64,000 nucleotides of DNA, from positions 868,001 through 932,000 of the forward strand of contig NC_083531.1 in assembly GCF_032362555.1 (NCBI RefSeq), read 5' to 3'. Made by a program: the position numbers and the translations under genes. The notes under the pieces were generated by a model. It had not been told where the DNA came from, did not search any database, and saw only the letters and a program-made list of their open reading frames with translations. Positions 55,961 through 64,000 of the stretch are shown piece by piece (the first letter of the stretch is position 1; the number at the start of each line of letters is the position of its first letter). Source of the stretch: Amyelois transitella. Lineage: Eukaryota; Arthropoda; Insecta; Lepidoptera; Pyralidae.

Positions 55961-56394
55961 ATTCTTAGCCTTAAAAATGAGTTATTCAAAATACCTAATT
56001 CTCATTACAAGACTGCACTGCTAGAAAAAAAACCAATTCAACTTATCCACAGATATAAACATAACCTGAGAAGCTGTGAGAAAAAACTTGGGAAAAACAA
56101 AAAACAAAACAAATCATTCTTGACACAACTGTTTGTCAATGTCAATAGCAGGATACTATATTTGAGGCACAAGCAGCAAAAAATAATCTCTTCGTAGAGC
56201 TAATAAAACATTTTTTTTCCCGATGGTGTGGACTCAGCATGATAAAGTCAAAACGGGAAAATATGCTAGAAAACAAAATATTTGCAATTATCTCAGGATA
56301 GCAAAGCAAATTAAATTGCTTATAGACTTTTTATTTATGTTACAAATCTCAATCTGCTTCATCAACTTTGCTAGAAACTCACATAACATAATTA
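55961..56394. promoter_or_regulatory. Divergent promoter region of two zinc-finger genes
   Basis: 434 bp between opposed start codons, free of recognisable repeats. No TATA box at the right distance from either start. Confidence 0.5.
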
Positions 56395-57229
56395 ATGGCT
56401 CAAACTGAAGTCACCCAAAGAAAGTTATTTTATACCAGCAGCTTGAATAAATATTTTTTGTGTGATAACTGTGGCTCGGAAAATCGATTTATTGATAAAA
56501 AATCATTGCGCGATCACATTAAATGCTGCAATAGAAAAATTAACTTGAATCAGGTAACAGTAAAGCCCAGAAAATTGAGGTAAGTAGAAAATAGAAAGAG
56601 ACCAGATTCTTCTAAATGGCAAGATATCGGTGGTCGTAAATGCTGATCAAGGGTAGGCTAGCAGAAATTGGTATTGTATAAGGTTTTATTTTAAATGCCT
56701 TTTTTATCATTATTATATTTTATTAATTTGCAATTTAGCAAGAAGCTACAGTGTAGGTAGAGTGTTTAAATGACTAGAGTAATAATTAAATTAATATTTT
56801 TGCTAACATTACAGATCAATAGATACTAAAATACATTTTTGCCCAGTATGCAGCAAGAATTACGTAAATTTTTCGACTTTACGATACCACATACGCCAAG
56901 CCCATTTCAATTTGATATCAAAAACCCCGTACTATGAGCAGAAGAAGATCAACCAAGTTTGGTTTGAGAACGTTCTCAACAGTGACGCAGTGATAGAAGT
57001 CCACAAAACAGGTGTTAACTCTTTGGTGATCAGACGACTAAGCAAAAACACCGCAATCAAAGTTCATAAAACAGAGACAAGTAAAGTTGATTTAACTAAT
57101 ATGTATCCAACTTATAATCGTAAGAAATTGGTTCAGTGTACGGAGTGCGGAATCAATGTTCATCCGCATTTACTTATAAAGCATAAGTTGAAACATCAAC
57201 GAGAGAAAGAGGGGGCAAATCAAGTTTGA
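56395..57229 (+). CDS. Two-exon zinc-finger protein, 199 aa
   Basis: Exons 56395-56579 and 56815-57229 (TGA), phase 2. Residues 24-44 have a finger-like CDNCGSENRFIDKKSLRDHIKCC in which the second His is replaced by Cys (C2HC). A classical finger lies in exon 2 (FCPVCSKNYVNFSTLRYHIR then QAH). The middle repeats short ALIKE units (EVHKTGVNS, KVHKTETSK). A third finger ends the protein (CTECGINVHPHLLIKHKLKH). I do not recognise the orthologue. An in-frame upstream ATG in the 5' flank (56223) belongs to another frame. Confidence 0.8.
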
Positions 57230-57337
57230 AAACAAATATAAATCTTAATGTTTTCTAGAGCCTGTAAGTCTTACAATAAGTGTAACATATTTATGAACGC
57301 AAAATGAAACCCTTGTTTTTCTATAATTTAATAAATT

Positions 57338-57590
57338 TGACGGCCTCTGTGGCGCAGCGGTAATATGCTTGTCTGTGTCACCGTAGGTCCCGGGTTCGAA
57401 TCCTGGCCAGGGCGTGATGAGAAACGAACTTTTTCTGATTGGCCTGGGTCTTGGATGTTTATCTATATAAGTATTTATTATAAAATATAGTATTGTTGAG
57501 TTAGTATCTCGTAACACAAGTCTCGAACTTTACTTCGAGGCTAACTCAATCAGTGTAATTTGTCCCGTATATATTTATATTTTATTATAT
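57338..57590 (+). mobile_element. tRNA-derived SINE (family E), full copy
   Basis: Reference copy: head gacggcctctgtggcgcagc with box A tggcgcagcggtaat, box B gggttcgaatcctgg, then tctgattggcctgggtcttg, a tataagtatttatta stretch, ctaactcaatcagtgtaatt and ttgtcccgtatata. The tRNA-like head lacks an anticodon-stem fold I could confirm, so it is a SINE and not a tRNA gene. Confidence 0.9.
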
Positions 57591-58119
57591 ATTTATATTA
57601 TATCTATAGTATGCTCAGCATCATCCAAACATCTTGTTTTTATACTCTCTGGTGGGGAATCAGTGTCAAGGCGTAGGTAAGGAGGGGCAGGGTGGGCAGG
57701 CCCACCACAGGCTAGTTTTATGTCGACCCCAGAAATTTTTATATTTACGCGCAAGACTTCCCATCATTTCTTATTACAATGTGTGGTCTATATGACCATT
57801 TAATTTTAAATTTGCTGTGCTGTGATATATAAGTTATTCTGAAAATATTGTTCTAGTCTATATTATGTAACTCCATCTGTTTTTTAAGCTATTTGTCTTC
57901 TTTGTAAATTGTCAAATTCAAATATAAAATTAACCACCCAATTATTGTGGAACTTCTTAATAAATATTTATTTATTATAATAAAAAATGTTTCAATTTTT
58001 TATTTGAGCTTTATAATTATTTTAATGCCCAGTTTTACACGTGATCAGATTTTGCGGACATAGACTAGGACTACCCAATGCCATTCTACCTATAATTATG
58101 CACTTTCATTAGTTTCAGA

Positions 58120-58400
58120 TGAACGTCAAGATGACCGAGCCACCTCGCAAAACACAAATATTGTCGAACCAGCCCTTAGTACCTAGTTTGTATGTGTTTG
58201 TACCTATATCAAAAAAGTTTGTACCTCAAAGAATTCTAAAATATCGATTGTGATATGTGGTCGTGGTCGTGTCCTCCATCTTGACGTCAAAATGGAGGAA
58301 CCACATATCATTTCATTGATATAGGTACCAACAGGTACAAACCAGGTACTAAGGGCTGGTTCGACAATATTTGTGTTTTGCGAGGTGGCTCCGCCATCTT
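58120..58400. mobile_element. 281-bp MITE with a 9-bp target duplication
   Basis: agtttcaga at 58111-58119 and 58401-58409. Inverted arms of about 60 bp: gagccacctcgcaaaacac, aatattgtcgaaccagccc and ttagtacct return in complement at 58332-58395. Inner second inverted set around gtacctatatca and tgatataggtacc. Confidence 0.88.
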
Positions 58401-58852
58401 AGTTTCAGAGTTTACCTATTTTACAGTGAGTGAAAACATCGTTAAGGGACGTGGGACTCACGTCGAGAGGAAAAAGAGTGTGCCAACCCGTTCATTATCA
58501 GTGGCAGCTGTTAAGTGCGCTGATACAACATACTTTTTAATATCTGCTTCCTCCAACTGGCGTCAGTCTCAGTTACATTTTCACTACCCTGGAGAGGAGC
58601 CCGGGGTTCGCCATTGAAAGTGGATCCTGTATCAGATTTTTACACGAAGCGACTCCCAGAGCAAGCCTTTGTAGCGGGAGCGATATTTCGGGCTCGACCG
58701 CCGCAAAGGGAAGATCTTCCGCCAGGCTATGTGTTATGCCTAGGGAATTGCGGCTCTGACGATGTTGTGTCGGAGGTTGTATATATGCTCCAATCCGTGA
58801 AATCTTTGCTTGCGCGATTAAGACTATTCGTCGTTATTGACGGAAAAACAAC

Positions 58853-58985
58853 AAAGTGCCGTGTGGATCCCGGCATCAATAGAAAAAAGCATAGGACCAC
58901 TCCATCCCTTTCCCATGGATGTCGTAAAAGGCTACTAAGGGATAGGCTTATAAACTTGGGATTCTTCTTTTACTGTCACTTTATA
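58853..58985 (+). repeat. SINE family A, 5' part
   Basis: ccgtgtggatcccggcatca to gggattcttcttt; the 3' half is missing. Confidence 0.7.
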
Positions 58986-59269
58986 TTAATCTAAATTCTA
59001 TCATGCATACATTCCTTTTTTCGGTATGAACAAGTCAAACTAAATAAAAGCTTTTAAAAATACCCTTATATTGTAATTCTCAGTTCCTTCGTTTTGTTTT
59101 TTTCACCTACATCTTCATGTTTTATCCACTCAACACTAAGGCCTCCATATACGCATATTTAACTCGGACACTATCCATTATCCACTATCAAAGTAGCACC
59201 TTTGTACTAGAATTACTGTAATAAATGCTCCTGTATATAATTTTGTGTACATAAATAAATAAATAAATC

Positions 59270-59392
59270 TGAAGAGAGTTATGAATGTGGGTGAAGCGAA
59301 GGAAGTATGCAGAGATCGTGGCAAGTGGAAAGAGGTAGCCTCTGCCTACCCCTCCGGAAAAGAGGCGTGACTACGTATGTATGTATGTAAAT
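59270..59392 (+). repeat. Family C repeat, reference copy
   Basis: Reads gaagagagttatgaatgtgg, gaagcgaaggaagtatgcag, ggcaagtggaaagaggtag, ctctgcctacccctccgg and gaggcgtgac plus (TATG)n. One frame reads MNVGEAKEVCRDRGKWKEV, which looks like the extreme C-terminus of an RTE-type polyprotein (A-DR-W pattern). So family C is probably the 3' end of a LINE. Confidence 0.7.
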
Positions 59393-59592
59393 AAATATGA
59401 GTACCGACGGCTGCTGGCAACCCTAGCATAACTTGTTTCCTTTGCTTGTTCGTCGGCAAGCCATTCTAATATCTGTGGACCGGCCGGCTGTCAGAAAAAG
59501 TTTAGATCAGTTTCAGATTTTAAACTCTGTCAATCAAGGATAATAATTACCAATAAAAGAACGTACATAACTTAGTTTAAAGTTTCTCTATA

Positions 59593-60511
59593 ATGGCCAT
59601 ACCAGCCTTACGCCAGCCGAAATTATCCGGCAACTTGGACGATTCATCTAAAATAGGTGTTGGAGAAGCGCAGAATGTTATTCTAACTTTAAAAGACAGT
59701 AAAAAAGTCTTGGTAACTTCAGACGCGTACCAAGGGATAATGAAAACCAAGGACATGTTTAAATGTATCTTCTGTGGGATTGACATGGAGTTGGATACGA
59801 ATTATAAGGATAACCACATCAATAGCGCAGCTCATAAACATCGTATGCGCACCTACCCTCATGTTGAAGATTATGGAGAAAATTTGATAAGAAAAGTAAG
59901 TTCTTATAATGCTCTCTCTTATGAAAGTAGGTATTTACTGATTGAATTCTCAGAAATATGTTTCAAACATGCAAGCAATGCATGCACTTAATTAGGTTAT
60001 GAATATATTTTTCTAGCTGTCTCGGCAAACATTGTTCTGCATTTTGTGGGTATGAAAAATAGACATTGGCCAATTCTCAGACCTACTCACAAAATTTAAT
60101 GAGAATCGGTCAAGCTATTTCAGAGGAGTACGGGAATGAACATCGTGATATGAGATATATATATTTTATTTTTATGCTCGACCTCAACAATTTAACTATG
60201 TTTAAACAATATCAAAAATTGGTTTAATAGTTTAATGGTGATTTTCATAAATTATTTAAAAAAATCAAGTTTGGCAAGATTTTCTTTTTTTTTCTATTAT
60301 CAAAAAACATCCTAAACTTTTTGGTTCCAGATAAAATACACTCACTTTTTTAACATCAAAATTTTTTTTTCAGTTGAACTCAAAGCTCTGTTTTTGCACT
60401 ATTTGCAACATTGTAGTGTTGTATCCCTTCCTCAAACACCACATTGCTGGGCTGGTACACACCACTGAACTAAAGAAGGCATTAATAAGGGCCACGGCAT
60501 ATGATGCTTAG
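59593..60511 (+). CDS. Small protein with two U1-like zinc fingers, 146 aa
   Basis: Exons 59593-59895 and 60374-60511 (TAG), phase 0. MAIPALRQPKLSG leads into a beta-rich segment (NVILTLKDSKKVLVTSD). Then come two fingers with long His spacing: FKCIFCGIDMELDTNYKDNH then INSAAHKH, and CTICNIVVLYPFLKHH then IAGLVH. This spacing resembles U1-type/matrin C2H2 fingers that bind RNA or double-stranded nucleic acid. I do not recognise the gene. It is convergent with LLPH, 762 bp apart. Confidence 0.78.
60013..60155. repeat. Family B repeat fragment
   Basis: ctagctgtctcggcaaacat, attctcagacctactcac and ggagtacgggaatgaacatc; intron of the U1-like finger gene. Confidence 0.6.
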
Positions 60512-61273
60512 ATAACATTATATACATCAAAGATTTTGTAAAGCCAATGTTATTTATGTATAGATCCTTTATAATGGGTATTTTGGAATAGACCACTCAT
60601 TTTTGGCCCTTAAAGGGTGGAAAATTGGATCAGCTATGATTGATGACATTGTGATATGAAGTTAGTCGAAGCTTAATTATATTATTGTGATGAAATCTTT
60701 TTGTTAGTTTGTGTATTCGTTTTTACTAGCACAATCCTTTTTATTGTTGTAGTTTTTAACTTACGTGGCAGATAACAACTTGATGTCCGACACTCAAGAC
60801 CCTGGGGGTCGACCATAAAATGGATTTCCCCTTTGTTATTAAAAAAGGTCACAATAGAAAGGCTTTTAGTGATATGGTCACCTCTGCTGTTATTTTTTAA
60901 TACAAAATAGTGAAGTTGCTGTAATTTATTGTGATGCCACAGAGATATTATTTTGTACAAATTTATGTAATATAATTTGAAGTATTTAGTGCCATATGCC
61001 GTAAAACCCTTATGATGGTAAACTATTAGACCAGAAGGCTGTCAATTAATTACAAATATTAATTTTCGACTGCTCATCTGAAAAATGTTTATATCATTAA
61101 CTCTCTTAGCATCATCATTAAGCCATTCAGCTGAATGTAGTGTGAGAGCCTTTGTCTTTTCTCACCTATTGGCTGTGTCTACCACGTAAGGAATGAAAAC
61201 GTAATGTATGCTATATAAGATAATTAAATAAAAGATTTAATAAATTTAAATTTTTTATTATATTCACTTACAA
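60512..61273. other. Convergent intergenic interval
   Basis: 3' ends of the U1-like finger gene and LLPH. Holds a SINE-A 3' fragment (61110-61215) and otherwise unremarkable AT-rich sequence. LLPH's poly(A) signal lies near 61260-61255 on the minus strand. Confidence 0.5.
61110..61215 (+). repeat. SINE family A, 3' fragment, diverged
   Basis: catcattaagccattcagct to gaatgaaaacgtaatgtatg. Confidence 0.5.
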
Positions 61274-61702
61274 TTACTTTCTGCGTTTCTTGGCTTTCTT
61301 TTTGATATTTTTCTTGGCGCCGACTTTATTTATTTTCGCTATTTTCCTCTTGTGCAGCCAGACTGGATATTGTCCGTTTTGATCCTTTAAAGTTTTTGAA
61401 CTAAAGACGCGTTTTTTACCATTATCTCCTTCAACTTCAATTTTTTCGTCGTCCGAACTCATTTCCACATCGTCAGGATCCTCCTCGGCAGGTTTCTCCA
61501 GATTTTTGCGCTTTTTCTTGCCAATTTGACCAGCATCCAAAAATATCACTTGATCTGATTCCATAACCTCACTTTCTGTTACCTTTTCTTCCTCTTTAAT
61601 ACCAAGCATTTTCTTTAACCTGGCCAGTTCTTTTACAGCATATCGTTCCCGCTTGATAGCTCGACATTTTCGCTTCCATCTACTGCGTAATGATTTCGCC
61701 AT
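61274..61702 (-). CDS. LLPH: LLP homologue (LLPH), 142 aa
   Basis: Single exon on the minus strand, stop TAA-type end at 61274. The N-terminus MAKSLRSRWKRKCRAIKRER is nearly the human LLPH start (MAKSLRSKWKRKMRAEKR). The conserved second block is DQNGQYPVWLHKRKIAK (human DQHGQYPIWMNQRQRK). Between them is an acidic middle (EEDPDDVEMSSDDEKIEVE), and the C-terminus is a Lys/Arg tail (KKNIKKKAKKRRK). LLPH is a small basic nucleolar protein linked to large-subunit ribosome biogenesis. Human LLPH has 129 residues. Confidence 0.92.
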   Translation of the reverse strand: MAKSLRSRWKRKCRAIKRERYAVKELARLKKMLGIKEEEKVTESEVMESDQVIFLDAGQIGKKKRKNLEKPAEEDPDDVEMSSDDEKIEVEGDNGKKRVFSSKTLKDQNGQYPVWLHKRKIAKINKVGAKKNIKKKAKKRRK

Positions 61703-62091
61703 AGTTGATCAGAAAATATTTTTGTTATTGAGACGTGCGTTGCAATTTGCAGCACGTTCGTGAAGGAAAAGAAATATCAATGTCAAGTAAAATTAAGAGA
61801 TTGTCAATGTCAAAATGATGGTTTTTGTATCGGTTTTATTTTGTAGCTATATATTGACATAAAAAGTTAGCTTAATGACGATATAAAAGCATTCAGTAAT
61901 ATTTTTATTTAACTATATACTTTATTTTTATATAAATTACTTATTTAGAAAGGTAACAAACAAAATATTCTGGGAAAATTTTAAGTCTTCGACGTGTGTA
62001 ATGGTGAGTATAGAAAATATTTTAGCTAAAGCACAGGACCAAACATTTATTTTTTACAAACACCTATTTATAATCAATCGATTGAAGTCAT

Positions 62092-62391
62092 TTAAGTATT
62101 CGGTAAATTACGATTGCAGCGCAATTGTGCTTTTTTTACTTGTTTTTTTCCTCTCATCATAACTGTCAAAGTCAGTATTACTTTTTGTTTGTCATCTTGT
62201 TTTGTCAGTTCAGGCTTGTGTTTCTTTTCTTGTCCTTGTTTTTCAAATGAAATCTCAAAAAATAACATTTGGACTTGTTCCAAAACTTTTCTGTTTATAA
62301 CAGCCGGTTTATTAATCCCATATTCGACGAAGTTTCTTTGTTTTGAGTGTATTTTAGTTTTATTGAAACGCAAAGTGGCGTCTGTAATCAT
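62092..62391 (-). CDS. Small hypothetical protein, 99 aa
   Basis: An uninterrupted frame from ATG 62391 to a stop at 62092, rich in Lys and Gln (KPELTKQDDKQKVILTLTV). AATAAA lies about 40-45 bp past its stop (62052-62047 on the minus strand). The start codon faces that of the F-box gene with only 28 bp between, which argues for a shared promoter with overlapping 5' ends or against one of the two starts. The opposite strand is also open for 93 codons. I recognise no domain. Alternatively it is a chance frame. Confidence 0.4.
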   Translation of the reverse strand: MITDATLRFNKTKIHSKQRNFVEYGINKPAVINRKVLEQVQMLFFEISFEKQGQEKKHKPELTKQDDKQKVILTLTVMMRGKKQVKKAQLRCNRNLPNT

Positions 62392-62419
62392 TTAACATTT
62401 GATTGTTATTTATTATAAA

Positions 62420-63408
62420 ATGGGAAGTTTGAAAGCTGATGATGATGATAAAAAGGAGTTTGATGATAGCGGGTACGTTCAGGATGGTAAGTAGAGTTTT
62501 AATTTCATGAGTACTTTTTTTGTCTTGGTACCCACATATATAATTTTTTTTATTCGCTTTTATTCACCTATATCCCTTATTTTTCTTCTTATCGAAACTT
62601 ATTTTTCGTCAGTCATCGACTACAGAGCTTGTAGAGAAGAATTGTTTATAAGTCTACCTCAATTTAGGAAAGTAAAAATTCAAGATATAAATATCAGCAT
62701 TTACAGATAAATGGTTTTCCATTAATAAGAATTTTGTCCATAATTAGTGATATTATTACAGCCACCTGTTTTCTATATATTTCAGAGGGCCCCCACAAGT
62801 CGTCCCTGGAGGAAGGGAAGCACATTTCACTTCTGGACTTGTCGGATGATGTGCTGCTTTGTATACTGCGCTACTGTGAGGCCTTTGACCTGAAAGCACT
62901 GGGCTTGTGAGTATTTCAAACACCTTTGTTGCGGCTTGTAGGCAACCTTCTTCATATATGCCATAGATAGATAGATAGATAAAACTCTTTATTGCACCAT
63001 AAGAGTAAAACATACAAAACAACACAAAGCAGAAGCAGCAGCAGCCATAGTAAAAGTTGCTGTGGTTTTGTTGGCTCTGTCTACCCCGCAAGGGATATAG
63101 ACTTGACTATATGTATCAGAACAATCAACAAATATAAAACTCGTTCAAAACGAAAGAGTTTTATATATTATATTGATTAGAAGAATTTTCAAACCACACA
63201 GCACAGAATGACACACATGATTAAAATCACTTCCCCTCAGCACGTGCACTCGCCTAGCGTCTCTGATCCGGGATCGCTCGCTGTGGCAGGATGTGGACGC
63301 GCGCGGAGCCCCGTGCGGCCGGCGGAGGCTCCGCTGGCTGCTCGCTCACGCCCTGCACGCGGGCACCACACGGCTCAAGATTAAAGGGTTCGCTGAACAA
63401 TTCAAGGG
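62420..63408 (+). CDS. F-box protein, N-terminal part (gene runs off the window)
   Basis: Exons 62420-62486, 62786-62906 and 63241-63408, phases 1, 2, 2. The next exon is not in the window. After an acidic start (MGSLKADDDDKKEFDDSG) an F-box covers about residues 36-80: ISLLDLSDDVLLCILRYCEA then FDLKALGFTCTRLASLIRD and RSLWQDVDAR. The F-box links substrates to SCF ubiquitin ligases through SKP1. Exon 3 is strongly GC-rich and encodes RRRLRWLLAHALHAGTTRLK, after which leucine-rich repeats would be expected in an FBXL-type protein; this cannot be seen here. Which F-box gene it is remains open. Confidence 0.8.
62963..63060 (-). repeat. LINE 3'-tail fragment with (AGAT)n
   Basis: atagatagatagatagat followed by aaaactctttattgcacc, the antisense 3' end of a CR1/Zenon-like LINE. 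Compare the (AGAT)n end of the LINE at 17253. Intron 2 of the F-box gene. Confidence 0.6.
63068..63115 (+). repeat. SINE family A, 3' fragment
   Basis: ttggctctgtctaccccgca to gacttgactatatg. Confidence 0.65.
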
Positions 63409-63569
63409 GTGAGTTCTTCGCTTGATTTGTAAGCCGTTTTCTAGGACTATGCATATAAATAGAAGGTTGTAGGCTTAATGATGTGGAGATTGTTGGAACA
63501 GTGTGTGATTATGATTACAGATATATTAGCTTCTAAAGCAAAAGATTAAGCCCTTAGATAGAATAGCAA

Positions 63570-63670
63570 GTTTATTAACTTATCCTTTAGTCGCCTTTTA
63601 CGACATCCATGGGAAAGGGAAGGAGTGGTCCTTTTTTTTTATTGGTGCCGGTAATCACACGGCAATTATA
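63570..63670 (-). repeat. SINE family A, 5' part
   Basis: Antisense: ttagtcgccttttacgacat to ggtgccggtaatcacacgg. Confidence 0.65.
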
Positions 63671-63676
63671 CATACA

Positions 63677-63960
63677 TAGAATAGAATAGATTTATTTTCA
63701 AAATTGGATACAAGATATCACTTATTGACGTCACATCACTTAAATCTAATTATAACTACTACCGCTTCCAAAGCGCATGTGTAGAAGAAGCGGCGAAACA
63801 AACTACACTGCAGCATTTTCATCGGACGTCAATGTACAAATATAGATCTCTTAAATCTAAATCATGAACGAATACATATTGTCTACATTAAAAAACATGA
63901 ATGAATGTAGAACTAGTTATTTCAATACGAATTCGATATTTCGTCAAATAAATAAAGATA
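63677..63960 (-). repeat. Family D repeat, reference copy
   Basis: Antisense copy with all blocks: tagaatagaatagatttatt, ggatacaagatatcacttat, tgacgtcacatcacttaaat, accgcttccaaagcgcatgt, aactacactgcagcattttc and gtctacattaaaaaacatga. In sense it ends in a (TATTC)n-like tail. It looks like a LINE or SINE 3' end; no coding seen. Nine copies lie in the window. Confidence 0.8.
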
Positions 63961-64000
63961 AAATAAAATATGTACACACTGTACAAATTATGTCAACACC

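Larger units (their letters stand above)
57230..59592. other. Intergenic, zinc-finger gene to U1-like finger gene
   Basis: Holds a tRNA-SINE (57338), a MITE with a 9-bp duplication (58120), a fragment of the ggaagatcttccg repeat (58670-58740), a truncated SINE-A (58853) and a family C copy (59270). I see no coding sequence I can support. Confidence 0.55.
63409..64000. other. Intron 3 of the F-box gene to the window edge
   Basis: Holds a SINE-A fragment and a family D copy. No further exon found before 64000. Confidence 0.5.

Noticed and set aside
57338-57420. Possible tRNA gene (box A and box B present)
   Set aside because: The same head is repeated with the same body at seven places, so it is a SINE; no convincing cloverleaf.
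58378-58994. Two adjacent open frames (79 and 126 codons)
   Set aside because: They cover a MITE arm, an interspersed repeat and a SINE-A copy; no domain and no splice-supported structure.

Overview
The window is nuclear DNA of a moth or butterfly (Lepidoptera). It is AT-rich, its genes are cut into short exons with consensus GT-AG junctions, and it is crowded with short retroposons that end in (ATGT)n tails, tRNA-derived SINEs, 5'-truncated LINEs and small inverted-repeat DNA elements. I rebuilt the genes by following reading phase across splice sites, so most entries are spliced genes and not single open frames. Protein identities rest on recognised motifs and remembered family sequences; no search was run.

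Layout: 283-3472 (+) is the 3' end of an unrecognised gene. 6777-9750 (-) is NUDT21/CPSF5 (cleavage factor Im 25 kDa), divergent from COMMD5 at 10226-11871 (+). A 5'-truncated RTE LINE follows. 14159-27035 (-) is a 14-exon ZAD plus C2H2 zinc-finger protein whose introns hold a LINE nested in a minisatellite, an unusual inverted-repeat element, a pogo-like remnant and many SINEs. 28842-32590 (+) is the C16orf87/UPF0547 homologue, with a 2.2-kb inverted-repeat element in its last intron. 33974-44880 (+) is a secreted FAD amine oxidase of the polyamine oxidase family with two homologous, probably mutually exclusive exons. 46887-51025 (+) is a secreted Kazal-like protein with a tandemly repeated splice acceptor. 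51958-55960 (-) and 56395-57229 (+) are divergent zinc-finger genes. 59593-60511 (+) is a small protein with two U1-like fingers. 61274-61702 (-) is LLPH. 62092-62391 (-) is a small hypothetical gene, head to head with an F-box gene that starts at 62420 (+) and runs off the window.

The genes do not form one pathway. Several are housekeeping genes (pre-mRNA 3' processing, COMMD trafficking, ribosome biogenesis), often in divergent pairs with short shared promoters. Four are zinc-finger genes, and two adjacent same-strand genes encode secreted proteins (amine oxidase, Kazal).

The observations I rate highest are: the mutually exclusive exon pair in the amine oxidase; the 73-bp minisatellite that multiplies the last splice acceptor of the Kazal gene; a 2.2-kb inverted-repeat element ending 27 bp before a splice acceptor; a 0.74-kb inverted-repeat element carrying a capture-like first exon, inserted in a LINE inserted in a minisatellite; and a shared 3' end between the commonest SINE and a LINE-like repeat.
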